A stretch of 9,000 nt of DNA from Deltaproteobacteria bacterium (GCA_027031565.1 JALVPX010000012.1:1-9000), one strand, 5' to 3'. Shown: positions 1 through 7,476, counted from the first letter of the stretch. Notes: generated by a model from the letters alone, not told the origin. Numbers and translations are program-made.

Positions 1-849
1 CCCACGCCTGAGGAGCTTAAGGCCGTTAGAGAGCAATTAAATATCCTGCCAGAATACCTGCAGTATCCTCTTGATGAAGAGGAATCGTCCCGAGTGGAAA
101 AAGAGGAGGATCAGGTCCTCGTAATTGTAAGGATACCAGAAACCTTGAAAGAAGAGGGTGTAATTCGTTTTGAGACAATTCCTCTGGGGATCATAGTATT
201 AAACAATGTAGTGGTGACTGTCTGTTTGCGAGACACTGAACTTCTTGACGAGCTCGAATATTCCAGGAATATCGAGCGCACCTTGAAAGATCCTGTGAAT
301 CTCGTATTTCATATATTCCTTCATATTGCCTACAGCTATTTGAAACATCTGAAACAAATAGACAAACTGACCGACCAATATGAAGAAGAACTGCACCGTT
401 CCTTGAGAAACCAGGAACTCATTAGGCTGCTGAACCTCGAAAAAAGCCTTGTTTATTTTAACACCAGCCTGAAATCCAATGATCTTGTCATGGCGCGTCT
501 GGAAAGCGGTCGATACCTGCCCATAAGCGAAGAGAACGAAGATATCCTTGAAGATGCCTTGATCGAAAATCAACAGGCCATACAAATGGCTCAAGTTTAC
601 AGCGACATCCTGAGCGGGACCATGGATGCCTATGCATCCGTAATATCCAACAATTTGAATATAGTCATGAAATTCCTGACATCGGTTACCATCGTACTGA
701 TGCTGCCCAACCTGGTGGCCAGCATTTACGGCATGAACATTCCGCTGCCCTTCCAGCACTCGCCCCATGCCTTTGCCATAACCATGGGATTGTCATTTGT
801 ATTGTCTGCCATAGTGGTATACATCTTCTTCAAGAAAAAATTGTTTTAG
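1..849 (+). CDS. corA: CorA-family divalent metal ion transporter, 5' end missing
   Basis: The reading frame is open from the first base, so the gene begins upstream; the GTG at 94 is internal and not a start. The visible part is 282 residues, against roughly 310 for the family, so only a few tens of N-terminal residues are lost. The body is acidic and helical, as in the cytoplasmic funnel of CorA, and the C-terminus holds two hydrophobic segments (about 655-730 and 765-828 in bases). The signature YGMN, with GMN encoded at 730-738, ends the first membrane helix; in this family it forms the ion selectivity filter at the pore mouth. The loop that follows reads IPLPFQ instead of the MPEL common in classical CorA, a variant seen in a CorA-like subgroup. 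The protein ends in a basic FFKKKLF tail, as expected on the cytoplasmic side. It probably carries Mg2+ or Co2+/Ni2+; the actual ion cannot be read from sequence. phoH starts 11 bases downstream, so co-transcription is likely. Confidence 0.9.
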   Translation, partial: PTPEELKAVREQLNILPEYLQYPLDEEESSRVEKEEDQVLVIVRIPETLKEEGVIRFETIPLGIIVLNNVVVTVCLRDTELLDELEYSRNIERTLKDPVNLVFHIFLHIAYSYLKHLKQIDKLTDQYEEELHRSLRNQELIRLLNLEKSLVYFNTSLKSNDLVMARLESGRYLPISEENEDILEDALIENQQAIQMAQVYSDILSGTMDAYASVISNNLNIVMKFLTSVTIVLMLPNLVASIYGMNIPLPFQHSPHAFAITMGLSFVLSAIVVYIFFKKKLF

Positions 850-860
850 CGCAAGAAATC

Positions 861-1853
861 GTGACTGATATCAGACAAGCCCGACAGAAAAAGATCATCT
901 TTGAAAACAATCAGCTTGCCCTAACCCTGTTTGGTGAACAGGGCAGGAACCTCAAGCTCTTTGAAGACCTCCTTGAGGTTACACTTCATGCCAAAGGCAA
1001 TGAATTAATAATTTCAGGCACCGTAGCTGACATGGAAGTTGCCGAAAACTGCTTTTTACAGCTCTATAAGCTCCTTGAAGAGGGTTTTCCAGTTCATACC
1101 AGTGATATCGAATTTGCCATACAGCTTTTAAGGAACAATCCAAAAACAGATCTCAAGACGATCTTCCTTGACAAACTCACTGTGAGTTCCGGCAGGCGTG
1201 TTATCACTCCCAAGACCATAACCCAAAAGGAATATGTAGATGCCATTCGAAACAATGATATTGTCTTCGGTGTGGGACCTGCTGGAACTGGCAAGACATA
1301 CCTTGCCATGGCAATGGCCGTTTCTGCCTACATACGGGAGGAAGTGCAAAGAATTGTCCTCACAAGGCCTGCCGTCGAGGCTGGCGAGCGCCTCGGCTTT
1401 CTGCCCGGAGACCTCGCAGAAAAGGTGAACCCTTATTTGAGGCCTCTCTATGATGCCCTTTACGACATGCTCTCCTTTGAAAAGGTTTCAAGGCTGCTGG
1501 AAAGGGGTACCATAGAAGTTGCTCCCCTGGCCTTTATGAGAGGCCGGACACTAAATGATGCCTTTATAATCCTTGACGAGGCGCAGAATACCACATCGGA
1601 ACAGATGAAGATGTTTCTGACCAGGCTGGGTTACGGCTCAAAGGCGGTGATAACAGGCGACATAACTCAAATTGACTTGCCTGAAACCGCTATCTCAGGC
1701 CTGGTTGAGGCCATCTCCCTTTTAAAAGATATAAAAGGCATATCCATAATACGATTTACGAAAAAAGATGTAGTGCGCCACAGACTCGTAAGCAGGATCA
1801 TAGAGGCCTACGAACACCTGGAAGAGAGAAGAAGTGCCAAGAGAGAAGAGTAA
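861..1853 (+). CDS. phoH: PhoH-like ATPase (PhoL type)
   Basis: A 330-residue protein of the PhoH/PhoL family, at the usual length. Residues 1-110 form the N-terminal domain of the family, with a KH-like stretch (about 30-75). The P-loop ATPase domain covers about 120-320: Walker A is GPAGTGKT at 139-146, Walker B is FIILDEAQN at 235-243, and the family motifs LTRPAVEAGERLGFLPGD (167-184) and ITGDITQIDLP (264-274) are all intact. PhoH-like proteins are cytoplasmic ATPases linked to RNA metabolism; their exact substrate is not settled. The start is GTG at 861; there is no good Shine-Dalgarno in front of it, so translation may depend on coupling with the upstream corA-like gene. The stop codon shares one base with the ATG of the next gene (TAATG at 1851-1855), a typical coupling arrangement. 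phoH next to ybeY is a widely conserved pair and supports a role near ribosome or RNA maturation. Confidence 0.96.
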   Translation: MTDIRQARQKKIIFENNQLALTLFGEQGRNLKLFEDLLEVTLHAKGNELIISGTVADMEVAENCFLQLYKLLEEGFPVHTSDIEFAIQLLRNNPKTDLKTIFLDKLTVSSGRRVITPKTITQKEYVDAIRNNDIVFGVGPAGTGKTYLAMAMAVSAYIREEVQRIVLTRPAVEAGERLGFLPGDLAEKVNPYLRPLYDALYDMLSFEKVSRLLERGTIEVAPLAFMRGRTLNDAFIILDEAQNTTSEQMKMFLTRLGYGSKAVITGDITQIDLPETAISGLVEAISLLKDIKGISIIRFTKKDVVRHRLVSRIIEAYEHLEERRSAKREE

Positions 1854-3010
1854 TGGGGGTCGAGCTAAAGAATGACTATCCTGGTTTTCGCCTAACTGTA
1901 GCCACTGAACGGACGGTTTCCTTGATCTTGAGAAGCGCCGGCCTTCAACACAAAGAGCTAAGTGTATACCTGGTTACTGACGAAAAAATAACCCAAATAA
2001 ACAGGGAATGGCTGGGACGTTCAAGGCCCACCAATGTGATATCTTTCGGCCAGCCTGCACAGCTGATCACCGATCTTTTAGGTGATGTGGTGATCTCCGT
2101 TGACACTGCGAGAAAGGAAGCAGAAGAGGCTGGCATTTCCCTCGAAAACAGATTGCTGGCCTTGATGGCCCACGGACTTGTGCATTTAATGGGCTATGAC
2201 CATGAAGGCCCTGGTGCTGACACTGCGGCCTTTGAAAAAAAAGAGAAAGAGCTTTTGAAAAAAGTCAAAGGGGAGAAGAGTATGGCTGACTTGTGTATCA
2301 ACGTAGACCATGTCGCAACCATAAGGGAGGCAAGGGGTGGCGTAGAGCCGGACCCGGTTGCTGCAGCAGTGCTTGTGGAACTGGCAGGCGCGGATGGCAT
2401 CGTGGTGCATCTTAGGGAGGACCGGCGTCATATCAAAGACAGAGATGTAAAATTGCTCCGCCAAACAGTGCAGACCAGGCTCACCCTGGAGATGGCGGCC
2501 ACAGAGGAGATGATCAAAATAGCCACGGAAATAAGGCCCGACATAGTCACCCTTGTCCCTGAAAAAAGGGAAGAGCTGACAACGGAAGGCGGGCTGGATG
2601 TTGCTGCCTTGGAGCATGAGATCACGAGAGCCGTTGGACGCCTTCATGACGCATCCATTCCGGTAAGCCTATTTGTTGATCCTGAAAGGGAACAGGTAGA
2701 GGCATCTAAAAGAACAGGGGCAGAGTGCATTGAGATACACACGGGAAGATATGCAGAGGCGGCCACGCCGGAAAAAGAAGACAAAGAGTTTGAGCAAATA
2801 GCTGAGATGGCAGCTCTTGCAGCCGATCTGGGTATGCAGGTCCATGCTGGTCATGGCCTGAATTACCAAAACACGGCCAGACTGGCTGCCATTGCAGAGA
2901 TAGCGGAATTCAGCATAGGCCATTCAGTGGTTTCACGTGCGGTTCTTGTAGGCATGGAACAGGCCGTCAAAGAAATGCTTTCGCTGGTAAAAAAGGGGCG
3001 CATTGTTTAG
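1853..3010 (+). CDS. ybeY-pdxJ: YbeY-PdxJ fusion: rRNA maturation RNase joined to pyridoxine 5'-phosphate synthase
   Basis: One 385-residue frame encodes two complete enzymes. Residues 1-143 are YbeY, the metal-dependent endoribonuclease of 16S rRNA 3' maturation and ribosome quality control. It carries RPTNVISF (58-65), LLGDVVIS (75-82) and the zinc motif HGLVHLMGYDH, with the three ligands H107, H111 and H117. Residues 144-385 are a full PdxJ (242 residues, normal length), which condenses 1-deoxyxylulose 5-phosphate and 3-amino-2-oxopropyl phosphate into pyridoxine 5'-phosphate. It shows NVDHVATIREARG, VHLREDRRHI, LEMA, VPEKREE, TTEGGLDV and AGHGL; by alignment to E. coli PdxJ the catalytic residues H45, E72 and H193 correspond to H186, E213 and H334 here. 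The two genes are usually separate neighbours. There is no linker domain: the K/E-rich tail of YbeY runs directly into the normal PdxJ N-terminus. An internal ribosome binding site precedes M144, so free PdxJ may also be made. A miscounted A-run at 2235-2242 could create a false fusion, though the YbeY tail reads best in the frame shown. The ATG overlaps the phoH stop. Confidence 0.9.
   Translation: MGVELKNDYPGFRLTVATERTVSLILRSAGLQHKELSVYLVTDEKITQINREWLGRSRPTNVISFGQPAQLITDLLGDVVISVDTARKEAEEAGISLENRLLALMAHGLVHLMGYDHEGPGADTAAFEKKEKELLKKVKGEKSMADLCINVDHVATIREARGGVEPDPVAAAVLVELAGADGIVVHLREDRRHIKDRDVKLLRQTVQTRLTLEMAATEEMIKIATEIRPDIVTLVPEKREELTTEGGLDVAALEHEITRAVGRLHDASIPVSLFVDPEREQVEASKRTGAECIEIHTGRYAEAATPEKEDKEFEQIAEMAALAADLGMQVHAGHGLNYQNTARLAAIAEIAEFSIGHSVVSRAVLVGMEQAVKEMLSLVKKGRIV
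2269..2284 (+). promoter_or_regulatory. Internal ribosome binding site and ATG at the PdxJ start
   Basis: AGGGGAG at 2269-2275 lies six bases before the ATG at 2282, which is exactly where stand-alone PdxJ proteins begin (MADLCINVDH). A purine-rich site at ideal spacing in front of the second domain suggests either recent loss of the ybeY stop codon or continued production of separate PdxJ by internal initiation. The motif and spacing are visible; the use of the site is inferred. Confidence 0.55.
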
Positions 3011-3021
3011 GGGGCTGTTTC

Positions 3022-3405
3022 ATGATCGTGGGTATCGGTATAGATCTGGTCCATATTCCGCGCATCGAAAGGATGATTGCCAGATATGGCCAGCGTTTTC
3101 TCAACAGGGTTTACACAAGGCAGGAAGCCGAGCTTTGCCAAAAGAGGAACAGGCCGCACGAGGCCTATGCTATCCGGTTTGCAGCAAAGGAGGCCTGCTC
3201 AAAGGCGCTTGGCACTGGCATGCGGCAAGGAATAGCTTGGAGGCAGATGGAAGTCCTGCAGGAAAGCTCAGGACGCCCCTTTCTGGTGTTAACCGGCAAT
3301 GCAGAAAGGGCAGCCCGCCAACTGGGCGCAAAAGGCTGGATGGTCAGCTTGTCTCATGAAGGTGAGTATGCCATCGCCGTGGTCATGCTGCAAACCGATT
3401 CATGA
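3022..3405 (+). CDS. acpS: Holo-[acyl-carrier-protein] synthase
   Basis: A 127-residue protein, the normal AcpS length (about 120-130). AcpS transfers 4'-phosphopantetheine from coenzyme A to a serine of acyl carrier protein, activating it for fatty acid synthesis in the cytoplasm. The N-terminal GIGIDLV holds the magnesium-binding aspartate (D8), and RFAAKEACSKAL holds the second metal ligand (E57); both agree with D9 and E58 of E. coli AcpS. The C-terminal VSLSHEGEYAIAVV is the conserved beta-strand motif of the family, usually written SxSHxxxxA. The start ATG is preceded by AGGGGG at 3009-3014 with a seven-base spacer, and the gene lies 11 bases after the ybeY-pdxJ stop, so it belongs to the same transcript. 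pdxJ followed by acpS is a common pair in Proteobacteria. It is the last gene of the packed + strand cluster. Confidence 0.96.
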   Translation: MIVGIGIDLVHIPRIERMIARYGQRFLNRVYTRQEAELCQKRNRPHEAYAIRFAAKEACSKALGTGMRQGIAWRQMEVLQESSGRPFLVLTGNAERAARQLGAKGWMVSLSHEGEYAIAVVMLQTDS

Positions 3406-3417
3406 AATGAATTTTTT
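3398..3417 (+). terminator. Possible weak terminator after acpS
   Basis: ATTCAT (3398-3403) and ATGAAT (3407-3412) form a six-pair stem with a three-base loop, followed directly by a T run (3413-3417). It overlaps the acpS stop codon. The layout is that of an intrinsic terminator, but the stem is short and AT-rich, so it may stop transcription poorly or be chance. A second T run follows at 3437-3444. Confidence 0.3.
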
Positions 3418-3477
3418 CAGATCTGATCCACATGCATTTTTTTTACGTGAAATTGTGGGCCAACGCCGTGCAAATAG

Positions 3478-3506
3478 TTGACAACAAATCCCTTTGCCTG
3501 ATAAAT
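3478..3506 (+). promoter_or_regulatory. Candidate sigma-70 promoter for ppsA
   Basis: A perfect -35 box TTGACA at 3478-3483 is followed after 16 bases by GATAAA (3500-3505; four of six matches to TATAAT). If used, transcription would start near 3512 and leave a leader of about 130 bases before ppsA. The leader holds two short, mutually exclusive stems (CTGT 3591-3594 with ACAG 3601-3604, or TCCC 3594-3597 with GGGA 3609-3612), too weak to call a regulator. The region 3406-3644 shows no convincing gene: a 62-codon frame there has no recognisable content. Confidence 0.45.
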
Positions 3507-3644
3507 GAAAGGATATTCATTTTGTCTGGAGCGTACGTAAAAGGTAAAATCCTAGCAACAGAAACCAAGACAAATAAGACCTGCCCCGGCCTGTCCCTGA
3601 ACAGCACTGGGAGGGTTTAAAGTAGCATTTAGGGAGGATATAGC

Positions 3645-6140
3645 ATGCCTAAAAAAAAGAAGAAACCTTTTATTCTCTGGTTCAAAGAAATCGGAATCAA
3701 AGACGTTCCGATTGTGGGCGGAAAAAACGCATCATTGGGAGAAATGTACCGCCACCTAACACCAAAAGGGGTAAAAGTGCCTAACGGATTTGCAATAACC
3801 GCCGAGGCCTACAAGCACATCCTTAAAGAGGCTGGAATTGAACAGGCCATCAAAGATGTGCTTGAAGGGCTTGATACGCATAACATCACCGACCTCAAAA
3901 AAAGGGGAAAAAAGGTAAGGGATATCATCCTCAAGGCCCCCTTCCCCAAGGATCTGGAGGATGACATAATCAATGCCTACAGGGAAATGGAAAAGGAATA
4001 TGGGCCAAATGTAGACGTTGCGGTACGTTCCTCGGCAACTGCTGAGGACCTTCCTGATGCATCTTTTGCAGGGCAGCAGGAGACATATCTTAACATACGC
4101 GGCCCCGAAATGTTGCTCCAGGCAGCCCACAAATGCTTTGCAAGCCTCTTTACAGACAGGGCTATATCCTACCGGCAAGACAAAGGTTTTGGACACTTTG
4201 ACGTCTACCTGTCCATTGCTGTTCAGAAAATGGTTAGAAGTGACACAGCCAGTTCAGGCGTCATGTTTACCATGGACACGGAGAGCGGGTTCGACAAGGT
4301 GGTATACATAACAGGTGCATGGGGTCTTGGTGAAAACGTGGTCCAAGGCGCAGTGAACCCAGATGAATTCTATGTCTTCAAACCTACCCTTGAAGAGGGA
4401 TTCAAGCCTGTGATCAGCAAAAAGCTGGGCCTTAAACAGAAAAAAATGATCTACACGGATAACCCCAGAAACCCGGTGAAAAACAAGGCCACCACCAAAA
4501 AAGAGCAGAGGACCTTCGTGCTCTCAGACGATGAGCTTGTGACCCTGGCCAAATGGGCATGCATAATAGAAAAGCATTACAAGAAGCAGATGGACATTGA
4601 GTGGGCAAAGGATGGTGATGGTAAAAAGGTGGGGACTGGTGAACTATACATCGTCCAGGCCAGGCCAGAGACCGTCCACTCACAAAAGGATGTCAATTTT
4701 ATCGAAACCTATGTGCTCAAGGAAAAAGGCAAGGTGCTCTGCACCGGCAATGCGGTGGGTTCAAAGATAGGCCAAGGCAAGGCAGCAGTCATAAAAAATG
4801 TAAATGAAATCACTAAGTTCAAAAAAGGCCAGGTCCTCGTTACAGACATGACAGACCCAGACTGGGAACCCATAATGAAGATCGCTGCCGCAATTGTTAC
4901 TAATCGCGGCGGACGCACCTGCCACGCTGCCATTGTATCCAGGGAACTTGGTATCCCTTGCATAGTAGGAACAGAAAACGGCACAAAGGCCATCAAAAAC
5001 GGCCAGCCGGTCACGGTCTCTTGTGCAGAAGGCGAAGAAGGCGTGGTCTACGAAGGCCTGCTTAAATATGAAGTTCAAAGGCTTGACCTGAGCGAACTGC
5101 CAAAGACCAAGACCAAGATCATGATGAACGTTGGAATACCTGAGCAGGCGTTTACTCAGGGGCAGATTCCCAATGACGGAGTTGGCCTGGCGCGCCTGGA
5201 GTTCATTATAAATTCCCACATAGGCATTCACCCCTTGGCCCTTCTCGATTATGCCAAGCTCAAGCGCAAGGCTCGCAAAGACAAATCCTTGAAGGATGTA
5301 ATAAAGGCAATAGACGAAAAGACCATGGCCTACGACGACAAGTCGAAATTCTTCGTGGACACCCTGGCTCAAGGAGTGGCGAGAATTGCCGCTGGGTTTT
5401 GGCCGAATGATGTAATTGTCCGCCTTTCCGATTTCAAGAGCAATGAATATGCGAACCTGATAGGCGGTTCCACTTATGAACCTGAGGAGCACAACCCGAT
5501 GATCGGTTGGCGAGGGGCCTCCCGTTACTATTCACCCGACTTCGAACCTGCATTTGCCCTGGAGTGCGAAGCGCTCAAGAAAGTTAGGGACGATATGGGC
5601 CTGAGAAACGTAAAAGTAATGATACCCTTCTGCCGTACCGTGGAAGAGGGGGAAAAAGTCATCAAGGTAATGAAGAAATATGGGCTAAAACAGGGTGAAA
5701 ATGGGTTGGAAGTCTATGTCATGTGTGAGATACCCAGCAATGTGGTACTGGCAGACCAATTTGCCGAGGTATTTGATGGCTTTTCCATAGGCTCAAATGA
5801 TCTCACCCAGCTCACGCTGGGCCTGGACAGGGATTCGGAACTGGTTTCGCACATATATGACGAACGAAACGAAGCTGTAAAACGTCTGATCAGCGACGTG
5901 ATCAAGACCGCCAAAAAATGTAAAAGGAAAATAGGTATATGCGGTCAGGCCCCAAGCGATTTCCCGGACTTCGCGGCCTTCCTTGTCCAGTGCGGCATCG
6001 ATTCCATGAGTCTGACCCCGGACACCATAGTGAAAACCAGGCTTGTTGTTGCAGAAAAAGAGCAGGAACTCAAAAAGGGACGCAGGAAATGCGGCACCTC
6101 AAAGCGCTCCTGTAAGCGCTCCACGAAAAGGAAGAAGTAA
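3645..6140 (+). CDS. ppsA: Phosphoenolpyruvate synthase (pyruvate, water dikinase)
   Basis: An 831-residue protein (E. coli PpsA is 792). It converts pyruvate, ATP and water into phosphoenolpyruvate, AMP and phosphate, the entry to gluconeogenesis when cells grow on acids or fixed carbon. Residues about 12-345 are the ATP-binding domain (VGGKNASLGEM 24-34, VPNGFAITAEAY 45-56, VRSSATAEDLPDASFAGQQ 127-145, IVQARPET 336-343). The central phosphohistidine domain has NRGGRTCHAAIVSRELGIP (420-438), with H427 as the phosphorylated histidine; RTCHAA is the PpsA form and differs from the TSHAA form of PPDK. The C-terminal PEP/pyruvate barrel holds GWRGASRYY, GSNDLTQLTLGLDRD (717-731) and GICGQAPSD with C766 as the likely catalytic cysteine. 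Oddities: an N-terminal lysine run (3-7) and a basic tail at 809-831 with C816 and C823, both outside the conserved core. AGGGAGG at 3631-3637, seven bases before the ATG, is a strong ribosome site and fixes the start. It has its own spacer and terminator, so it is probably a single-gene unit. Confidence 0.96.
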   Translation: MPKKKKKPFILWFKEIGIKDVPIVGGKNASLGEMYRHLTPKGVKVPNGFAITAEAYKHILKEAGIEQAIKDVLEGLDTHNITDLKKRGKKVRDIILKAPFPKDLEDDIINAYREMEKEYGPNVDVAVRSSATAEDLPDASFAGQQETYLNIRGPEMLLQAAHKCFASLFTDRAISYRQDKGFGHFDVYLSIAVQKMVRSDTASSGVMFTMDTESGFDKVVYITGAWGLGENVVQGAVNPDEFYVFKPTLEEGFKPVISKKLGLKQKKMIYTDNPRNPVKNKATTKKEQRTFVLSDDELVTLAKWACIIEKHYKKQMDIEWAKDGDGKKVGTGELYIVQARPETVHSQKDVNFIETYVLKEKGKVLCTGNAVGSKIGQGKAAVIKNVNEITKFKKGQVLVTDMTDPDWEPIMKIAAAIVTNRGGRTCHAAIVSRELGIPCIVGTENGTKAIKNGQPVTVSCAEGEEGVVYEGLLKYEVQRLDLSELPKTKTKIMMNVGIPEQAFTQGQIPNDGVGLARLEFIINSHIGIHPLALLDYAKLKRKARKDKSLKDVIKAIDEKTMAYDDKSKFFVDTLAQGVARIAAGFWPNDVIVRLSDFKSNEYANLIGGSTYEPEEHNPMIGWRGASRYYSPDFEPAFALECEALKKVRDDMGLRNVKVMIPFCRTVEEGEKVIKVMKKYGLKQGENGLEVYVMCEIPSNVVLADQFAEVFDGFSIGSNDLTQLTLGLDRDSELVSHIYDERNEAVKRLISDVIKTAKKCKRKIGICGQAPSDFPDFAAFLVQCGIDSMSLTPDTIVKTRLVVAEKEQELKKGRRKCGTSKRSCKRSTKRKK

Positions 6141-6169
6141 TCTGGCAATTCAACACAAAAATAGAAATG

Positions 6170-6197
6170 AAAAAGGCGGCCTAATGGCCGCCTTTTT
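6170..6197. terminator. Two-way intrinsic terminator between converging ppsA and ahcY
   Basis: GGCGGCC (6175-6181) pairs perfectly with GGCCGCC (6186-6192) around a TAAT loop, with five A before (6170-6174) and five T after (6193-6197). GC-rich stem plus U run is seen on both strands, so the element can end ppsA transcripts (30 bases after its stop) and metK-ahcY transcripts coming from the other side (23 bases after the ahcY stop). Confidence 0.93.
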
Positions 6198-6219
6198 GGT
6201 CAGGACACAATAGAATAAT

Positions 6220-7476
6220 TTATGTACCCATCTCCCAAGAGGAAAGGTATTTTTCCTGCTCCGGCGTCAAGGTATCAATGGATATCTTCATGCTTTCCAG
6301 CTTGAGCCTGGCGATCTCCTTGTCAATCTCCTTGGGGACTCCATAAACAGTATTCTCCAGCTCGTTGGCATGCATGACCATATATTCCGAGCACAAGGCC
6401 TGGTTTGCGAAACTCATGTCCATTACACTGGATGGATGCCCCTCGGCAGCTGCCAGGTTGATCAATCTACCTTCGCCCAGGATGTACACCCTTCGCTCAT
6501 TTACCAGGGTATATTCTTCTACAAAATCCCTGATCGTGCGTTTTGACTTGGTGACAGTCTCCAGGGCCTCCAGATCCAATTCAACATTGAAATGACCTGA
6601 ATTTGAAACAATTGCACCATCTTTCATGGCCAGAAAGTGCTCTTTGCCTATCACGTGAATATCACCTGTGACAGTACAGAAAAAATCGCCTATTTTCGCA
6701 GCCTCTGCTATAGGCATTACTTCGTAGCCATCCATAACTGCTTCAAGGGCCTTCAAGGGATCCACCTCTGTCACAATCACCCTGGCACCATGCCCCTTGG
6801 CCCTCATGGCAACACCCTTCCCGCACCAGCCGTATCCGCAAACCACAAAAATGGAGCCTGCAACCAGACGGTTCGTTGCCCTGATAATGCCGTCAAGGGT
6901 AGACTGGCCAGTGCCGTAACGATTGTCAAAAAGATGTTTCGTATCTGCGTCATTGACGGCGATGATCGGGTAATGAAGCACGCCGTCCTGAGCCATTGCC
7001 CTTAGGCGTATCACACCAGTTGTGGTCTCTTCGGTCCCGCCAATCACCTTTTCAAGCAGCTCCTTGCGCTCGGTATGGAGTGTAGAGACCAGGTCTGCTC
7101 CATCATCCATGGTGATCTGGGGTTCGGCATCTATGACCGCCTTTAGATGCGAATAATAGGTGTCCCTGTCTTCTCCGCGAATTGCAAACACGGGAATGGA
7201 ATCGTGCTTCACAAGCGAAGCAGCCACGTCATCCTGGGTGCTCAAGGGATTTGAGGCACACAGATATACCGATGCGCCGCCTGCTTTCAAAGTCTGCACC
7301 AAAGACGCTGTCTCGGTCGTCACGTGGAGGCATGCGCCGATTACTATGTCTTTCAAGGGCTTTTCCTTTAGAAACCTCTCCTTGATCATATTCAAAACAG
7401 GCATGCTCTTGTTTGCCCATTCGATTCGCAACCGTCCTTTTTCAGCCAGTTCAAGATCTTTTATATGATATTCCAT
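6220..7476 (-). CDS. ahcY: S-adenosyl-L-homocysteine hydrolase, short form
   Basis: A 418-residue protein that splits S-adenosylhomocysteine, the by-product of methylation, into adenosine and homocysteine, using tightly bound NAD. Visible motifs: HVTTET (51-56, adenine-contacting loop), STQDD (79-83), DDGADL (124-129), EETTTG (149-154), KHLFDNRYGTGQST (180-193), the Rossmann loop GYGWCGKG (214-221), SNSGHFNVELD (291-301) and GEGRLINLAAAEGHP (334-348). By alignment to human AHCY (offset 6), D125, E150, K180 and D184 match catalytic D131, E156, K186 and D190. The protein ends in YLSSWEMGT and lacks the KPDHYRY extension of the long form; this is the ending of archaeal and Thermotoga-type enzymes. 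Some archaeal members act on S-inosylhomocysteine instead, so the substrate is not certain. The frame is open up to 7545, but that start would overlap metK by 52 bases; the ATG at 7476 follows the metK stop by 17 bases, has AAGGAAAGG upstream and begins at the conserved N-terminus, so I chose it. Confidence 0.95.
   Translation of the reverse strand: MEYHIKDLELAEKGRLRIEWANKSMPVLNMIKERFLKEKPLKDIVIGACLHVTTETASLVQTLKAGGASVYLCASNPLSTQDDVAASLVKHDSIPVFAIRGEDRDTYYSHLKAVIDAEPQITMDDGADLVSTLHTERKELLEKVIGGTEETTTGVIRLRAMAQDGVLHYPIIAVNDADTKHLFDNRYGTGQSTLDGIIRATNRLVAGSIFVVCGYGWCGKGVAMRAKGHGARVIVTEVDPLKALEAVMDGYEVMPIAEAAKIGDFFCTVTGDIHVIGKEHFLAMKDGAIVSNSGHFNVELDLEALETVTKSKRTIRDFVEEYTLVNERRVYILGEGRLINLAAAEGHPSSVMDMSFANQALCSEYMVMHANELENTVYGVPKEIDKEIARLKLESMKISIDTLTPEQEKYLSSWEMGT

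Noticed and set aside
94..96. GTG as the start of the CorA-like gene
   Set aside because: The frame stays open and protein-like to base 1 and the shortened protein would lose family sequence, so the gene is simply cut by the window.
3003..3359. A 118-codon frame overlapping acpS in another phase
   Set aside because: It is the out-of-frame shadow of acpS, which has both metal ligands, a good ribosome site and the right length.
3432..3620. A 62-codon plus-strand frame between acpS and ppsA
   Set aside because: No ribosome site before its ATG, no recognisable content, and it contains the likely ppsA promoter and leader.
4761..5492. A 243-codon minus-strand frame inside ppsA
   Set aside because: Antisense shadow of the conserved PpsA core; it has no independent motif or ribosome site.
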